A stretch of DNA of 64,000 nt from assembly GCF_003046295.1 (NCBI RefSeq), contig NZ_PZZN01000001.1, positions 1 through 64,000 of the forward strand, given 5' to 3'. The first letter of the stretch is position 1. Each line of letters opens with the position of its first letter. Positions 9,572 through 17,690 of this stretch are shown here, in pieces. A program made the position numbers and the translations under genes. The notes under the pieces were generated by a model, which saw only the letters and a program-made list of their open reading frames with translations, did not search any database and was not told where the DNA came from. This DNA is from Sphingomonas aerolata (GTDB taxonomy: Bacteria > Pseudomonadota > Alphaproteobacteria > Sphingomonadales > Sphingomonadaceae).

Positions 9572-10801
9572 TCAGCCCTTGATCAGGATGGCGTCCGACG
9601 GCAGGATCCGGTCGAGAAACGGCAGGATCGCAGCGCCCACGGCGGGCGCATCGCGCGACAGTGTGGCGCGCCGGATCGGTGCACGCGCCGGGATCGTCGG
9701 CGCCGCCGCGATCAGCTTGCGCGTCGTTTCCGACGCCAGTCGGTCGAGCACCAGGTCGGGGAGACGTCCGCCGATCAGCACCGCGGCCGGGTTGATCAGG
9801 CAGTTGACGGCGGTCAGCGCGGGCACGAGGGCGCTCGCGCACTCGTCGACCCATGCATCAAGTGTCGCACCGAACTGTTCAGCAACGTCCAGCGCCGGGT
9901 CGAACGGCGTGGTCAAGCCAGCCTGTTCAAGCCGCGCGGCGAGCGCGGACAAGGACACCACGTCCTGAAGCACCTGTCCCGGCATGCCCGCCAGCGGCAG
10001 AAAGCCGAGCTCCCCGCTGCGGGCGTCGGCGCCGCGATAATAGGATCCGTCGATGACGACCCCGCCCCCAAGCCCTGCGCTGACCAGGATGTAGAAGAAG
10101 CTCGCATGGTCGAGCCCGCCACCGAACTGCGCCTCGCCGATCGCCGCCGCCGCCGCGTCATTATCGATATGGACCGACCAGGGAACGACACCGGCGAGCA
10201 GCGCCTGGAGGTCGACAGCACCCCAGCATTCATAGCCCGCCGGACGATGCGGCAACGCCACCTGCCCCAGATCGTCGGGCAGTGCCACGCCGACGCCAAG
10301 TATCCTGTCTGCGCGCAGCACGCCCGATCCCCGGATCTCGGCGATCTCCTTGCCGACGATGCCAATGATGTCGTCGGGCATCGCGAACGCGATCTGCTGT
10401 GTGAACCGGGACCGGACCTGCCCTGCCAGATCGAGCGATACGAGCGTGACGTGATCACGGTCGATGTTCAGCCCGATCGCGAAGCATCCATCGGGGTTGA
10501 TCCGCAACCGCACCGCCGGCTGGCCGCGTCCGCCCTTGCGGCGCCCGGCATCGACGATGAGATCGGCCTCGAACAGGCGCCCGGTGATATTCGCGATCGT
10601 CGGCGCGGTGAGGTTGGTCATCGTCGCGATCTCGGTCCGGGTGATGTCCGGGTTTCGACGGATCACCTGGAGCACGACACGCTGGTTATAGTCGCCGGCC
10701 CGTTCAAGATTGGTGCCCGACAGGCTCGGGCCGAGCCGCACCGCGCGTTCCTCCGCAGTCACCCCGCCACCGGCATGCGGCTCGAAATCCGAGAAATCCA
10801 C
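9572..10801 (-). CDS. ROK family transcriptional regulator (NagC/XylR-like)
   Basis: A 409-residue repressor-type protein. Residues about 40-110 form a winged helix-turn-helix (NPDITRTEIATMTNLTAPTI, then a GRRKGGRGQPAVRL wing). The rest is a ROK domain with INPDGCFAIGLNID and GLGGGVVIDGSYY. The CxCGxxGC zinc motif normal in ROK proteins is missing: after GELGFLPLAG the chain runs directly into MPGQVLQDVV. The regulator may therefore bind its sugar ligand without the structural zinc. It is first in a two-gene unit with the ROK kinase and probably controls that unit and a distant uptake locus. The divergent gene at 11064 starts 262 bp away. Confidence 0.88.
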   Translation of the reverse strand: MDFSDFEPHAGGGVTAEERAVRLGPSLSGTNLERAGDYNQRVVLQVIRRNPDITRTEIATMTNLTAPTIANITGRLFEADLIVDAGRRKGGRGQPAVRLRINPDGCFAIGLNIDRDHVTLVSLDLAGQVRSRFTQQIAFAMPDDIIGIVGKEIAEIRGSGVLRADRILGVGVALPDDLGQVALPHRPAGYECWGAVDLQALLAGVVPWSVHIDNDAAAAAIGEAQFGGGLDHASFFYILVSAGLGGGVVIDGSYYRGADARSGELGFLPLAGMPGQVLQDVVSLSALAARLEQAGLTTPFDPALDVAEQFGATLDAWVDECASALVPALTAVNCLINPAAVLIGGRLPDLVLDRLASETTRKLIAAAPTIPARAPIRRATLSRDAPAVGAAILPFLDRILPSDAILIKG

Positions 10802-11063
10802 GGCTTGCTCCCTCCCCGGAACGTCGAGGCGCGCATCGATGTGACTTCGCGCGCCGCCCCGTCAGTCGTGCGTGCCGACGGCCCCAAATACGATCCTATA
10901 GTCCGACATCCACCCCAGCCGGTCAATTGAATATGCCAAGTTGGTTATATCTCCGCACCGGCCGGCACGGCAGCCTGCATCCGGCAGCGAACAAGCCACG
11001 TCGCGAAGTTGCAAAGCCTGTGGTATCGCGCCGCAATTCAACCATTTGGAAAGATCGACATCG

Positions 11064-11573
11064 ATGATTACACGGCTCGAAGATCTGGAGCGGGTCCGCG
11101 CCGAAAGCCGGTCGCTTGTCACCCGGCGATCCTTGATGTCGGCGGGCGCCGCGGTCGTACCGATCCCGGGCGTCGACCTGGTCGCGGATGTCGGCCTGTT
11201 GACCACCCTGCTGCCGAAGATCAGCGAAATGTTCCAGCTCGATCACGAACAGGTGCAAAAGCTCGAGCCGCATCTTGCGCAGCAGGTGCTGGTGATGGCG
11301 TCGAGCATGGGCAATAACGTGATCGGGCGCATGGTTACCAAGCGGGTGGTCGCCGCGCTGCTGCGGCGCGTCGGTGCGCGGGTCGCGGCGGGATCGCTTG
11401 CCAAATATGTACCGTTCGTCGGTTCTGCCTTCGCCGCCACGATCAGCTTCGGCGCGATGAAGCTGGTCGGCAATGCGCATATCGAGGATTGCTACAAGAC
11501 GGCGCTGGCCTTGCTGCCCGCGTCGGGGCAAATCGCTCCGGTCTCGACCCCGGCGGGCGGTATCGCACGCTGA
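11064..11573 (+). CDS. DUF697-like conserved membrane-associated protein
   Basis: Unrecognised protein of 169 residues. The pattern VPIPGVDLVADVGLLTTLLPKI (residues about 35-55) resembles the proline/aspartate hairpin motif of the DUF697/EcsC-like proteins, and further hydrophobic stretches (VAAGSLAKYVPFVGSAFAAT) suggest membrane insertion or a helical bundle that embeds in membrane. There is no GTPase domain, unlike many DUF697 proteins. ATG 11064 is chosen because the upstream extension looks non-coding and GGAAAG lies nearby. A small acidic protein gene follows 37 bp downstream, probably co-transcribed. Function unknown. Confidence 0.7.
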   Translation: MITRLEDLERVRAESRSLVTRRSLMSAGAAVVPIPGVDLVADVGLLTTLLPKISEMFQLDHEQVQKLEPHLAQQVLVMASSMGNNVIGRMVTKRVVAALLRRVGARVAAGSLAKYVPFVGSAFAATISFGAMKLVGNAHIEDCYKTALALLPASGQIAPVSTPAGGIAR

Positions 11574-11610
11574 CCCGGCGCACGCAGCGCCCCACGAAGA
11601 GGACCGACAC

Positions 11611-11910
11611 ATGGCGAAACAATATTGGGCACAGTTGATCGACTTCGAAGAGGAGATGCAGTCCGCGTGCATCTCCGGCGCGACCGATCACGAGGATGCC
11701 GCCGAGACGCTCATCTCCGACTTTGTTGGGCAGATGGGTGGAGAAATCACCAAGGGCGCTGTGCGCGTCTGGGTGCAGGGCGAAAACCGCGAGAAGGTCT
11801 ATGACTGGACCGTCGACCTGATCATCCCAGAGGATGACGGCACGCACGGCGGCGACGAGGATGAAGAAATCGAGGTCGAGGCCGAGATCGAGTTGATCGA
11901 ACGCACCTGA
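11611..11910 (+). CDS. small acidic conserved hypothetical protein
   Basis: A 99-residue protein of unknown function, beginning MAKQYWAQLIDFEEEMQSAC. The C-terminal third is strongly acidic (GDEDEEIEVEAEIELIE). There is no signal peptide and no membrane helix, so a soluble cytoplasmic protein is likely. The start has an AAGAGGA ribosome site about seven bases upstream. It follows the DUF697-like gene closely on the same strand and the two may work together, but nothing in the sequence says how. Confidence 0.7.
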   Translation: MAKQYWAQLIDFEEEMQSACISGATDHEDAAETLISDFVGQMGGEITKGAVRVWVQGENREKVYDWTVDLIIPEDDGTHGGDEDEEIEVEAEIELIERT

Positions 11911-11928
11911 CGCCCCCGCGCCAATCAG

Positions 11929-11959
11929 GCACCCCGTGCACCGTGGCGTACGGGGTGCC
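11929..11959. terminator. hairpin between convergent genes
   Basis: A perfect ten-base stem, GGCACCCCGT (11929-11938) with ACGGGGTGCC (11950-11959), lies between the convergent acidic-protein and carboxypeptidase genes. Neither side has a good T-run, so termination by this hairpin is plausible but not certain. Confidence 0.45.
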
Positions 11960-11979
11960 CTGGCTTGAGCCGCAACAGA

Positions 11980-12939
11980 TTAGCTCGGGGCGCCCTCGCC
12001 GCCGTTGAACCCGCGCTCGAGAATTTGCGCGACCAGCCGATCGCGTGAGCGTGCGGTTCGCTCGCCCAGGACGACGGCGATCAGTCGGCGGTTGCCGCGC
12101 TTGGCCGATGCCGCCAGATTGAACCCGGCCTCGACCGTATAGCCGGTCTTGATGCCGTCGAGTCCGTCAAAGGCGCCGAGCATGTGATTGTGGTTCTGCA
12201 ACTGCCGTCCAGCCCAGCGAAACGACCGGGTGCTGAAATAGGCATAGCGATCCGCATGCTGGTCGATCAGTGCCTTGGACAACATGGCCATGTCGGTCGC
12301 GGTCGTGAGATTGGCGCCGGGCAATCCGGTGACGTTGGTGAACAACGTGCGCCGCATGCCGAGCGTCCGCGCCTTCGCAGTCATCCGCCGCGCGAAGCCG
12401 GCTTCGCTGCCACCCAGTTTTTCGGAAAGCGCTACCGCCACGTCATTGGCCGAACTCACCGCGATCGCCCGGATGGCTTCGCCGACCGTCAGTCCGGCAC
12501 CGGGCCGCAGACCGAGCCGTGACGGCGGCTGGTTCGCCGCGGCCCGCGAGAATTTGACGGTGTCGGACAGCTGCAGCTTGTTCGCGTCGAGCGCGTCGAA
12601 CGCCAGGAACAACGTCATCATCTTGGTCAGCGACGCGGGTCGACGGACCAGATTGGCCCCTTGCGCATATAATACCCGGCCATCGCGCGCATCGATCAGG
12701 ATGGCCGACACCGTCCGCGCCGCCGCCGGCGATGGCGCGGCGAGCACCGGTTCCGCCAAAGCCGGAACCGCCATTGCCGTCCCGGGAATCGCCGCCAGCG
12801 GAACCGGCGCGGCGCGGCTCGCCACCCCGGCGGGCGACGCCGTCGATACCGCAGACGACATGGGCAGAACCAGCGTGGCCAGCGCCGCCAGCACGGCCGG
12901 GATACGGCGCTGATAGGCGCCGGTCGGCATCAGCCTCAC
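11980..12939 (-). CDS. D-alanyl-D-alanine carboxypeptidase (peptidase S11, low-molecular-weight PBP)
   Basis: Periplasmic enzyme trimming the terminal D-Ala from peptidoglycan pentapeptides. The 319-residue protein has an N-terminal hydrophobic signal and a proline/alanine-rich linker to about residue 75. The serine penicillin-binding triad is complete: S103-L-T-K106, S163-A-N165 and K264-T-G266. The chain stops soon after the catalytic domain and lacks the C-terminal beta domain and amphipathic anchor of classical DacA, as in shorter DacD/PbpG-like members. Its start overlaps the preceding lipoprotein gene by four bases, making it the last gene of a coupled three-gene unit with the L,D-transpeptidase. 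Removing D-Ala makes the tetrapeptide donors that L,D-transpeptidases use, so the pairing makes biochemical sense. Confidence 0.92.
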   Translation of the reverse strand: MRLMPTGAYQRRIPAVLAALATLVLPMSSAVSTASPAGVASRAAPVPLAAIPGTAMAVPALAEPVLAAPSPAAARTVSAILIDARDGRVLYAQGANLVRRPASLTKMMTLFLAFDALDANKLQLSDTVKFSRAAANQPPSRLGLRPGAGLTVGEAIRAIAVSSANDVAVALSEKLGGSEAGFARRMTAKARTLGMRRTLFTNVTGLPGANLTTATDMAMLSKALIDQHADRYAYFSTRSFRWAGRQLQNHNHMLGAFDGLDGIKTGYTVEAGFNLAASAKRGNRRLIAVVLGERTARSRDRLVAQILERGFNGGEGAPS

Positions 12940-13304
12940 TGCGGCTCCATCTCGTTCGTGGCGGGCACGTCATCGGCGGGTTCGCTCGCGCTGCTGCCGT
13001 CGCGGCGGACGCGCGCAGTCATTCCCGTCGCATCGGCATCGTCCTGCATCTGAACGTCCGGCGCGATTTCCGGAGCGGGCGGTGCCTCGGCTTTCACCTC
13101 TGCAGGGGCGGGCGCAGGCGCTTCCTCAACCACCGCCGGCGCTTCGGCTTCAGCCGGGGCCTCTTCCTCATACGCGCTGTTTTCGGTCACGGGTGCGGTG
13201 TCCGGCTCGGATGGGGAACAGCCGCCGAGCGCGGTCGCCAACAGGCTCGCGCCCAGCGCGAAGCGGATCGCATGTGTCTTGGTCGTCATGGTCATGTCCC
13301 TCAT
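12936..13304 (-). CDS. small alanine/proline/glutamate-rich lipoprotein
   Basis: A 122-residue predicted lipoprotein. A signal peptide ends in the lipobox ALGGC, giving an acylated cysteine at about residue 29. The mature part is a low-complexity acidic A/P/E tail with no recognisable domain. It sits between the L,D-transpeptidase and carboxypeptidase genes and overlaps both by four bases. From the context it could be a small outer-membrane linker or partner of the cell-wall enzymes; this is inference. Start choice: MRDM at 13304, with an alternative ATG four codons in. Confidence 0.75.
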   Translation of the reverse strand: MRDMTMTTKTHAIRFALGASLLATALGGCSPSEPDTAPVTENSAYEEEAPAEAEAPAVVEEAPAPAPAEVKAEAPPAPEIAPDVQMQDDADATGMTARVRRDGSSASEPADDVPATNEMEPQ

Positions 13305-14878
13305 CGTGCTGCCATCGCCTGCGCCGCCGACCGTGCCTCGATCTTGGAGGCAAGTGTCGAATCCCAGCTATAGGGATCCGCGCGGAAGTTCATCTGGCCG
13401 TTACCACTGGCGAATGCCGTCCAATAGAGCAGATAGACCGACACGGGCTTGCTGAGCCGCGCCCGGACCGTCGCGCCTTTGTCGACCGTCGCCGCGACCA
13501 TCTCGGGGGTCCATTGCGGATCACCCGCGAGCAGGAGGTTGGCAAGCTCGGCAGGCTTTTCGAGCCGGACGCACCCGTGGCTCGCCAGACGGCTGAAGCT
13601 CGCGAACTTCGCGCGTGACGGGGTGTCGTGCAGATACACCGAATAGGGATTGTCGAAATCGAACTTGTACCGCCCCAGCGCGCTCTGCGTACCAGCGGCC
13701 TGCTGCAGCCGCGTGCCGCCGATCACCTTGAAGCCGTTGCGCTTCAGGTATCCCGGATTGGCCTTTTCCTTCGGCCACAGCTCGCGCGTCGCGATCGAGG
13801 TCGGGACGTTCCAGGGCGGGTTGATCACGACGCTGTGGATCGTCGAGGTCAGCATCGGCGTCTCGTCGCCCGGCCGCCCGGTGACCGCGCGCATCGAGGT
13901 GATCGGCCGGTCGCCGTCGAATACCGTCAGGACCGCGGCGGCGATGTTCACCTGAATGCGATCCTTGGGCAGCTCCTGCGGCAGCCAGCGCCAGCGCTCC
14001 ATGTTCGCCATGATCTGGCGGACGCGATCGGTCGCCGAGACGTTCAGCGCGCCCAGCGTCTGCCCCGACACGATCCCGCTCGGGTTGAGCCCGTAGCGCC
14101 GCTGCGCGCGACGTACGCCCTCGAGCAGCGCAGCGTCGAACCGGTCACCACCGGTCGATACGTCCTTGTCCTCGACCGCGAGCCGCTGGCGCAGCGCGGT
14201 CACGCGCGGGCCCGTCGCGCCGATCGTCATGTCCGGGCCACTCGCCAGCATGGACCAACCACCCGCCGCCGCGATCGCGCGATAGCGCTCGAGCCCGGCC
14301 TTGAGCCCGTCATACCCTGAATAGGGCGGTGGCAACGCGGCGAACCACGCGGCGATCCGGTCACGCTTCACCGCATCGGCAAAGCCCGGCAGCGGGTCGA
14401 AGGCGGGCGGGCGCATGCCCCAGTCACGCTGGAAGTCCGCCTCGGACAAGCGCCCGGCATGGACAGCGCGGGCATGGTCGAGCGCTTCGCGGACCAACGT
14501 GTCGTTGTCGACGTCGAGCACCAGCGCCGGCCTCGCGAGCGCAAGCCCCTGCCCCATCGTGTCCGACGCAAGCAGCTTCTGCAGTTGTTTGACCTGGGCA
14601 ACGGACAGCACCGGCATGCGAACGGTAGGCACCACCGGCGGCACCGCCATGCGCGGCGTCATCGCCTGGGCTGGAAGCGCAGGCTGGCTGGCCGGCGGGT
14701 TCGATGGGGCGACGGGCCTTTGCGGCTGGGTCTGGAACAGTTGCGGCGGCACCAGCTGCTCCTGCGCCGCTCGGGCCGAAACGGCGTCGACCGGGAGCAA
14801 CAGGGCCACCACCGCGGCACCGCTCAGCATCGTGCCGAACCAGGGGGCGTTCGTCTTTGTCTTTGAAAGGCTTTGCAT
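13301..14878 (-). CDS. L,D-transpeptidase (YcbB/LdtD-like, YkuD domain)
   Basis: Periplasmic enzyme forming 3-3 cross-links in peptidoglycan or attaching proteins to it. ATG 14878 is chosen because the product then begins with a signal-anchor (NAPWFGTMLSGAAVVALLLP), while the upstream extension is arginine-rich and unlike coding sequence; length 525 residues. A peptidoglycan-binding-like region lies around 210-265 (RVTALRQRLAVEDKD..., YGLNPSGIVSGQTLGALN). The YkuD domain follows, with HDTPSR and the catalytic SHGCVRLE motif, Cys at about 436. The long N-terminal region before the YkuD domain fits the YcbB subgroup. It is the first gene of a four-base-overlap operon with a lipoprotein and a D,D-carboxypeptidase. 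Confidence 0.92.
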   Translation of the reverse strand: MQSLSKTKTNAPWFGTMLSGAAVVALLLPVDAVSARAAQEQLVPPQLFQTQPQRPVAPSNPPASQPALPAQAMTPRMAVPPVVPTVRMPVLSVAQVKQLQKLLASDTMGQGLALARPALVLDVDNDTLVREALDHARAVHAGRLSEADFQRDWGMRPPAFDPLPGFADAVKRDRIAAWFAALPPPYSGYDGLKAGLERYRAIAAAGGWSMLASGPDMTIGATGPRVTALRQRLAVEDKDVSTGGDRFDAALLEGVRRAQRRYGLNPSGIVSGQTLGALNVSATDRVRQIMANMERWRWLPQELPKDRIQVNIAAAVLTVFDGDRPITSMRAVTGRPGDETPMLTSTIHSVVINPPWNVPTSIATRELWPKEKANPGYLKRNGFKVIGGTRLQQAAGTQSALGRYKFDFDNPYSVYLHDTPSRAKFASFSRLASHGCVRLEKPAELANLLLAGDPQWTPEMVAATVDKGATVRARLSKPVSVYLLYWTAFASGNGQMNFRADPYSWDSTLASKIEARSAAQAMAAR

Positions 14879-15023
14879 AGCGTCCCTATAGCGATCGCGT
14901 CCTGCGTCGCACGGGCAATATCGCCCTAGCCTGAATAAAGCCCGGACGACGCGATATTTCCCGCCGCCTTGCTGACTATCACAGGATCCAACGCCTCCTT
15001 CGGCCCGGCCACGGCCGTGCCCG

Positions 15024-16655
15024 TCATTTGCGCGCCGCCCGAGTCGTGTCGCGCGCCGCTGCGAACGGCTCGGACGCGTTCCAGACCGGCCATGCCGTCC
15101 CCTCGGCGACCTCGCGGCCCAGCGCATAGGCGACGCTGCCCTCCTGCGCGGCGCCGGTCATGTCCCAGCGTGTGTCGAATTCGTCGCAGGTCTGGTGATA
15201 GCATCGTGCGTTGAACCGATCGCGCATTGCCTCGCCCACCTTCGCCCCGCCCGTCACCAGATCGCGGCCCGCGCGGAAATACACCCCCGGCACGCCCTTC
15301 TGCGCCAGCGCATAATGGTCCGAGCGGTAATACCAGCCCGCCTCGGTATTCTCCTCGGGCACGATTCGCAGCCCCTGCGCCGCCGCAACCCGCTCGAGAT
15401 CGCGCTCCATCGGCGTTCGCCCGACGCCGATCAGCTCGAGATCGCGGGTCCGCCCCAGCACGACATGCGGATCGAGATTGAACTGTGCGGCCGTCGTCGC
15501 GAGCGGCAGGACCGGGTGGTCGGCATACCAGCTTGCGCCGAGCAGCCCCTTTTCTTCCGCAGTCCACAGCGCGAACACGACCGAACGCCGCGGCCGGGCG
15601 GCGCCCGCATAGGCGTGCGCGATCTCGAGCAGCGTCGCGGTGCCGGTCCCGTTGTCGATCGCGCCGTTGCGGATCCGGTCCGCGGGCGGATCGAACGCGT
15701 TCTCCCCATAGGCATCCCAATGCGCGCCATAGAGAATGCTGCCCGCCGCGGGATCGGTGCCCGGAAGAAGGCCGACGACATTGTGGCTCGCGACATGCTC
15801 CATCCGCGTTTGAACACGCGCCGACAGGGTCGCCCCCTTCAATATGATCGCAGCGAAATCGGCGCGCTGTGCGGCAGCCTTTGCCGTGGTATAATCCATG
15901 CCCGCCTGCCCCAGCAGGCGGATCCCGATGTCGTTGCGCAGGTTGCCGCGCAGTCCGAACGCCGCAGGCACCGTCCCGGTGTCGAGCGCATAGCCCGGTA
16001 CCGCGTCGCCGTTCGCGATCTGCAGCCAGGGATAGCTCGCGGGAAACGTCTCGTGGATCGTCAGGAACGCCGCTGCGCCGCGCTTCTGCGCCTCGCTCAG
16101 CTTGGTCCGTGCGGCCGGACTCGAGGCCCGTCCCCCAAATCCCAGGTCGCGTCCCGCCTCGACATCGGGATCGCCGGCCAGGGCGACGACGATCTTGCCG
16201 CGCACATCGACCCCGCGATACGGATCATAGCCGAGCTTCGGCTCGACCACGCCATAGCCGACAAAGACGATATCGGCATGATCGAGCGCGGTCGTGCCGA
16301 CGATCCGCGACGATGCCGCGATCTCGATCCCCGGCCGTAATGGCACCGACTGATTGCCGAGTTGCAGCGTGAAGGTTGCGGCATCGCGGGTCCAGCGCAG
16401 CAGGGGCACACGCTGCCGATAGCTGGCGCCGACAATGGGTTTCAGCCCGAGTTGCTTGAAGCGTCGCTCGAGGAATTCGAGCGTGACCGCCTCACCCGCC
16501 TGGGTAGGCCCGCGCCCGTGGAACGCATCCGCACTCAGTGTCTTGACGTCCGCCTTGATCCGGTCCGGCGACAGGATGGGCGGCCGTGGATCAGCGGCGA
16601 TGGCGGCGGTGGTGGCCGAGACGGTGAGCAGCAGCAGTGGCAGGAGGCGTTTCAT
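15024..16655 (-). CDS. M28 family zinc aminopeptidase, exported, with PA-like insert
   Basis: Predicted secreted or periplasmic di-zinc exopeptidase of 543 residues. The start is MKRLLPLLLL at 16655, giving a signal peptide (cleavage near AIA-ADP); the frame remains open upstream but lacks coding character. A protease-associated domain is seen around residues 130-250 (AQKRGAAAFLTIHETFP). Zinc ligands of M28 peptidases appear in order: GAHWDAYGE (H312, D314), AIDNGTGTATLLE, the catalytic pair in WTAEEKGLLGASWYA, then later ligands FNLDPH and RSDHYALAQKGVP. It probably degrades peptides for nutrition. The gene lies just upstream of the L,D-transpeptidase gene on the same strand, but the 145-bp gap suggests a separate unit. 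Confidence 0.9.
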   Translation of the reverse strand: MKRLLPLLLLTVSATTAAIAADPRPPILSPDRIKADVKTLSADAFHGRGPTQAGEAVTLEFLERRFKQLGLKPIVGASYRQRVPLLRWTRDAATFTLQLGNQSVPLRPGIEIAASSRIVGTTALDHADIVFVGYGVVEPKLGYDPYRGVDVRGKIVVALAGDPDVEAGRDLGFGGRASSPAARTKLSEAQKRGAAAFLTIHETFPASYPWLQIANGDAVPGYALDTGTVPAAFGLRGNLRNDIGIRLLGQAGMDYTTAKAAAQRADFAAIILKGATLSARVQTRMEHVASHNVVGLLPGTDPAAGSILYGAHWDAYGENAFDPPADRIRNGAIDNGTGTATLLEIAHAYAGAARPRRSVVFALWTAEEKGLLGASWYADHPVLPLATTAAQFNLDPHVVLGRTRDLELIGVGRTPMERDLERVAAAQGLRIVPEENTEAGWYYRSDHYALAQKGVPGVYFRAGRDLVTGGAKVGEAMRDRFNARCYHQTCDEFDTRWDMTGAAQEGSVAYALGREVAEGTAWPVWNASEPFAAARDTTRAARK

Positions 16656-16738
16656 CGGCTCAACCTGCCCGTGATGCGTCGCACGCACAAGCGACCGAAT
16701 GAGATCGCGCGCTATTCCCATGCCTAAGGCTGTGACGT

Positions 16739-17551
16739 TCAGCCAGGCAGACGAACCTGAACGCGGCGAAAGCGCGCTTCGACAAAGCTGTAGACGCCGA
16801 ACAATCCCAGCCCGACGCCTGTGGCTGCCAACAGCCATTTGCCCCCCGGCTGGTCCTGCAGCATCGCCAGCGCGTCGGCCATGCCACCGGCTTCGGTGGC
16901 ATGCGCATTCCATGCCGCGACCGCGAAGAAGCCGGCAATTATGGTGAAGACGACCGCGCGCGCGCTATAGCCCAGCCGCCCCATCGTGCAGACATAGGAA
17001 GGCAGCGAGCCGTCATTGTGCAGGTCCTTGACGAAATCGCCCTTCCAGGCCTTCTTCGCCTGCATCACCGCCGCGGTGAGGATACCGATTGCGACCACGG
17101 CAACCAGCACGCGGCCGAACGGCACCGAAAGCAGCCAGCCTGTCCAGTCGCGGGCACTCTCGTCACCCGGGGACTGCCCGCCGCCACCCGTCCTTGGTTG
17201 CCAGGCGAGACGTGCCGCGCTCCAGGCAAGGATGAGGTGCGCGATCCCGCTGACGACGTGCCCGATCCGGGTCAGGGCGCCCTTGGCGTCGCGCATGATC
17301 TGCTCCGGATCGGCGATCGCTTCGGTCAGCCGCCACACCGCATAGCCGAGCAGACCCGCGGCAATGACGGCCAGCAGGACGGCACCGAGTTTCTCGTCCG
17401 CCAGCGATCCGATCGCGCCCTGATTGTCGGCGATCGTCCCGCCGCGCATCGCGGCATCGACGGCAAACCAGGCCACCAGACAATAAACCAGCCCGCGCGC
17501 GGCGAAGCCGAGACGTGCGAGTTGCGTCGCACGGACATCCGAGATGGTCAC
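16739..17551 (-). CDS. DUF1206 integral membrane protein
   Basis: A 270-residue inner-membrane protein with three repeats of a two-helix unit, each opening with a similar R/L-G-xx-A-R-G/A motif (LARLGFAARGLVYCLVAW, LTRIGHVVSGIAHLILAW, MGRLGYSARAVVFTIIAG). This three-repeat, six-helix plan defines DUF1206. Function unknown. GTG 17551 is selected because the strong ribosome site AGGGGGA precedes it and the first repeat then starts close to the N-terminus; the longer upstream frame looks like chance. It lies 83 bp upstream of the M28 peptidase gene on the same strand. Confidence 0.88.
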   Translation of the reverse strand: MTISDVRATQLARLGFAARGLVYCLVAWFAVDAAMRGGTIADNQGAIGSLADEKLGAVLLAVIAAGLLGYAVWRLTEAIADPEQIMRDAKGALTRIGHVVSGIAHLILAWSAARLAWQPRTGGGGQSPGDESARDWTGWLLSVPFGRVLVAVVAIGILTAAVMQAKKAWKGDFVKDLHNDGSLPSYVCTMGRLGYSARAVVFTIIAGFFAVAAWNAHATEAGGMADALAMLQDQPGGKWLLAATGVGLGLFGVYSFVEARFRRVQVRLPG

Positions 17552-17690
17552 GGCAAATCCCCCTGGATCATATTGATCGTTACGCCGGCTAAACCCGCCG
17601 TGCGCAGCGACGTTCCGCCGGCGGTCACGACATCGCCGCGGCGACGCGGATCGGCGCAGCCCGGTACCGCGCCCGGGCCGCACCGGACCG

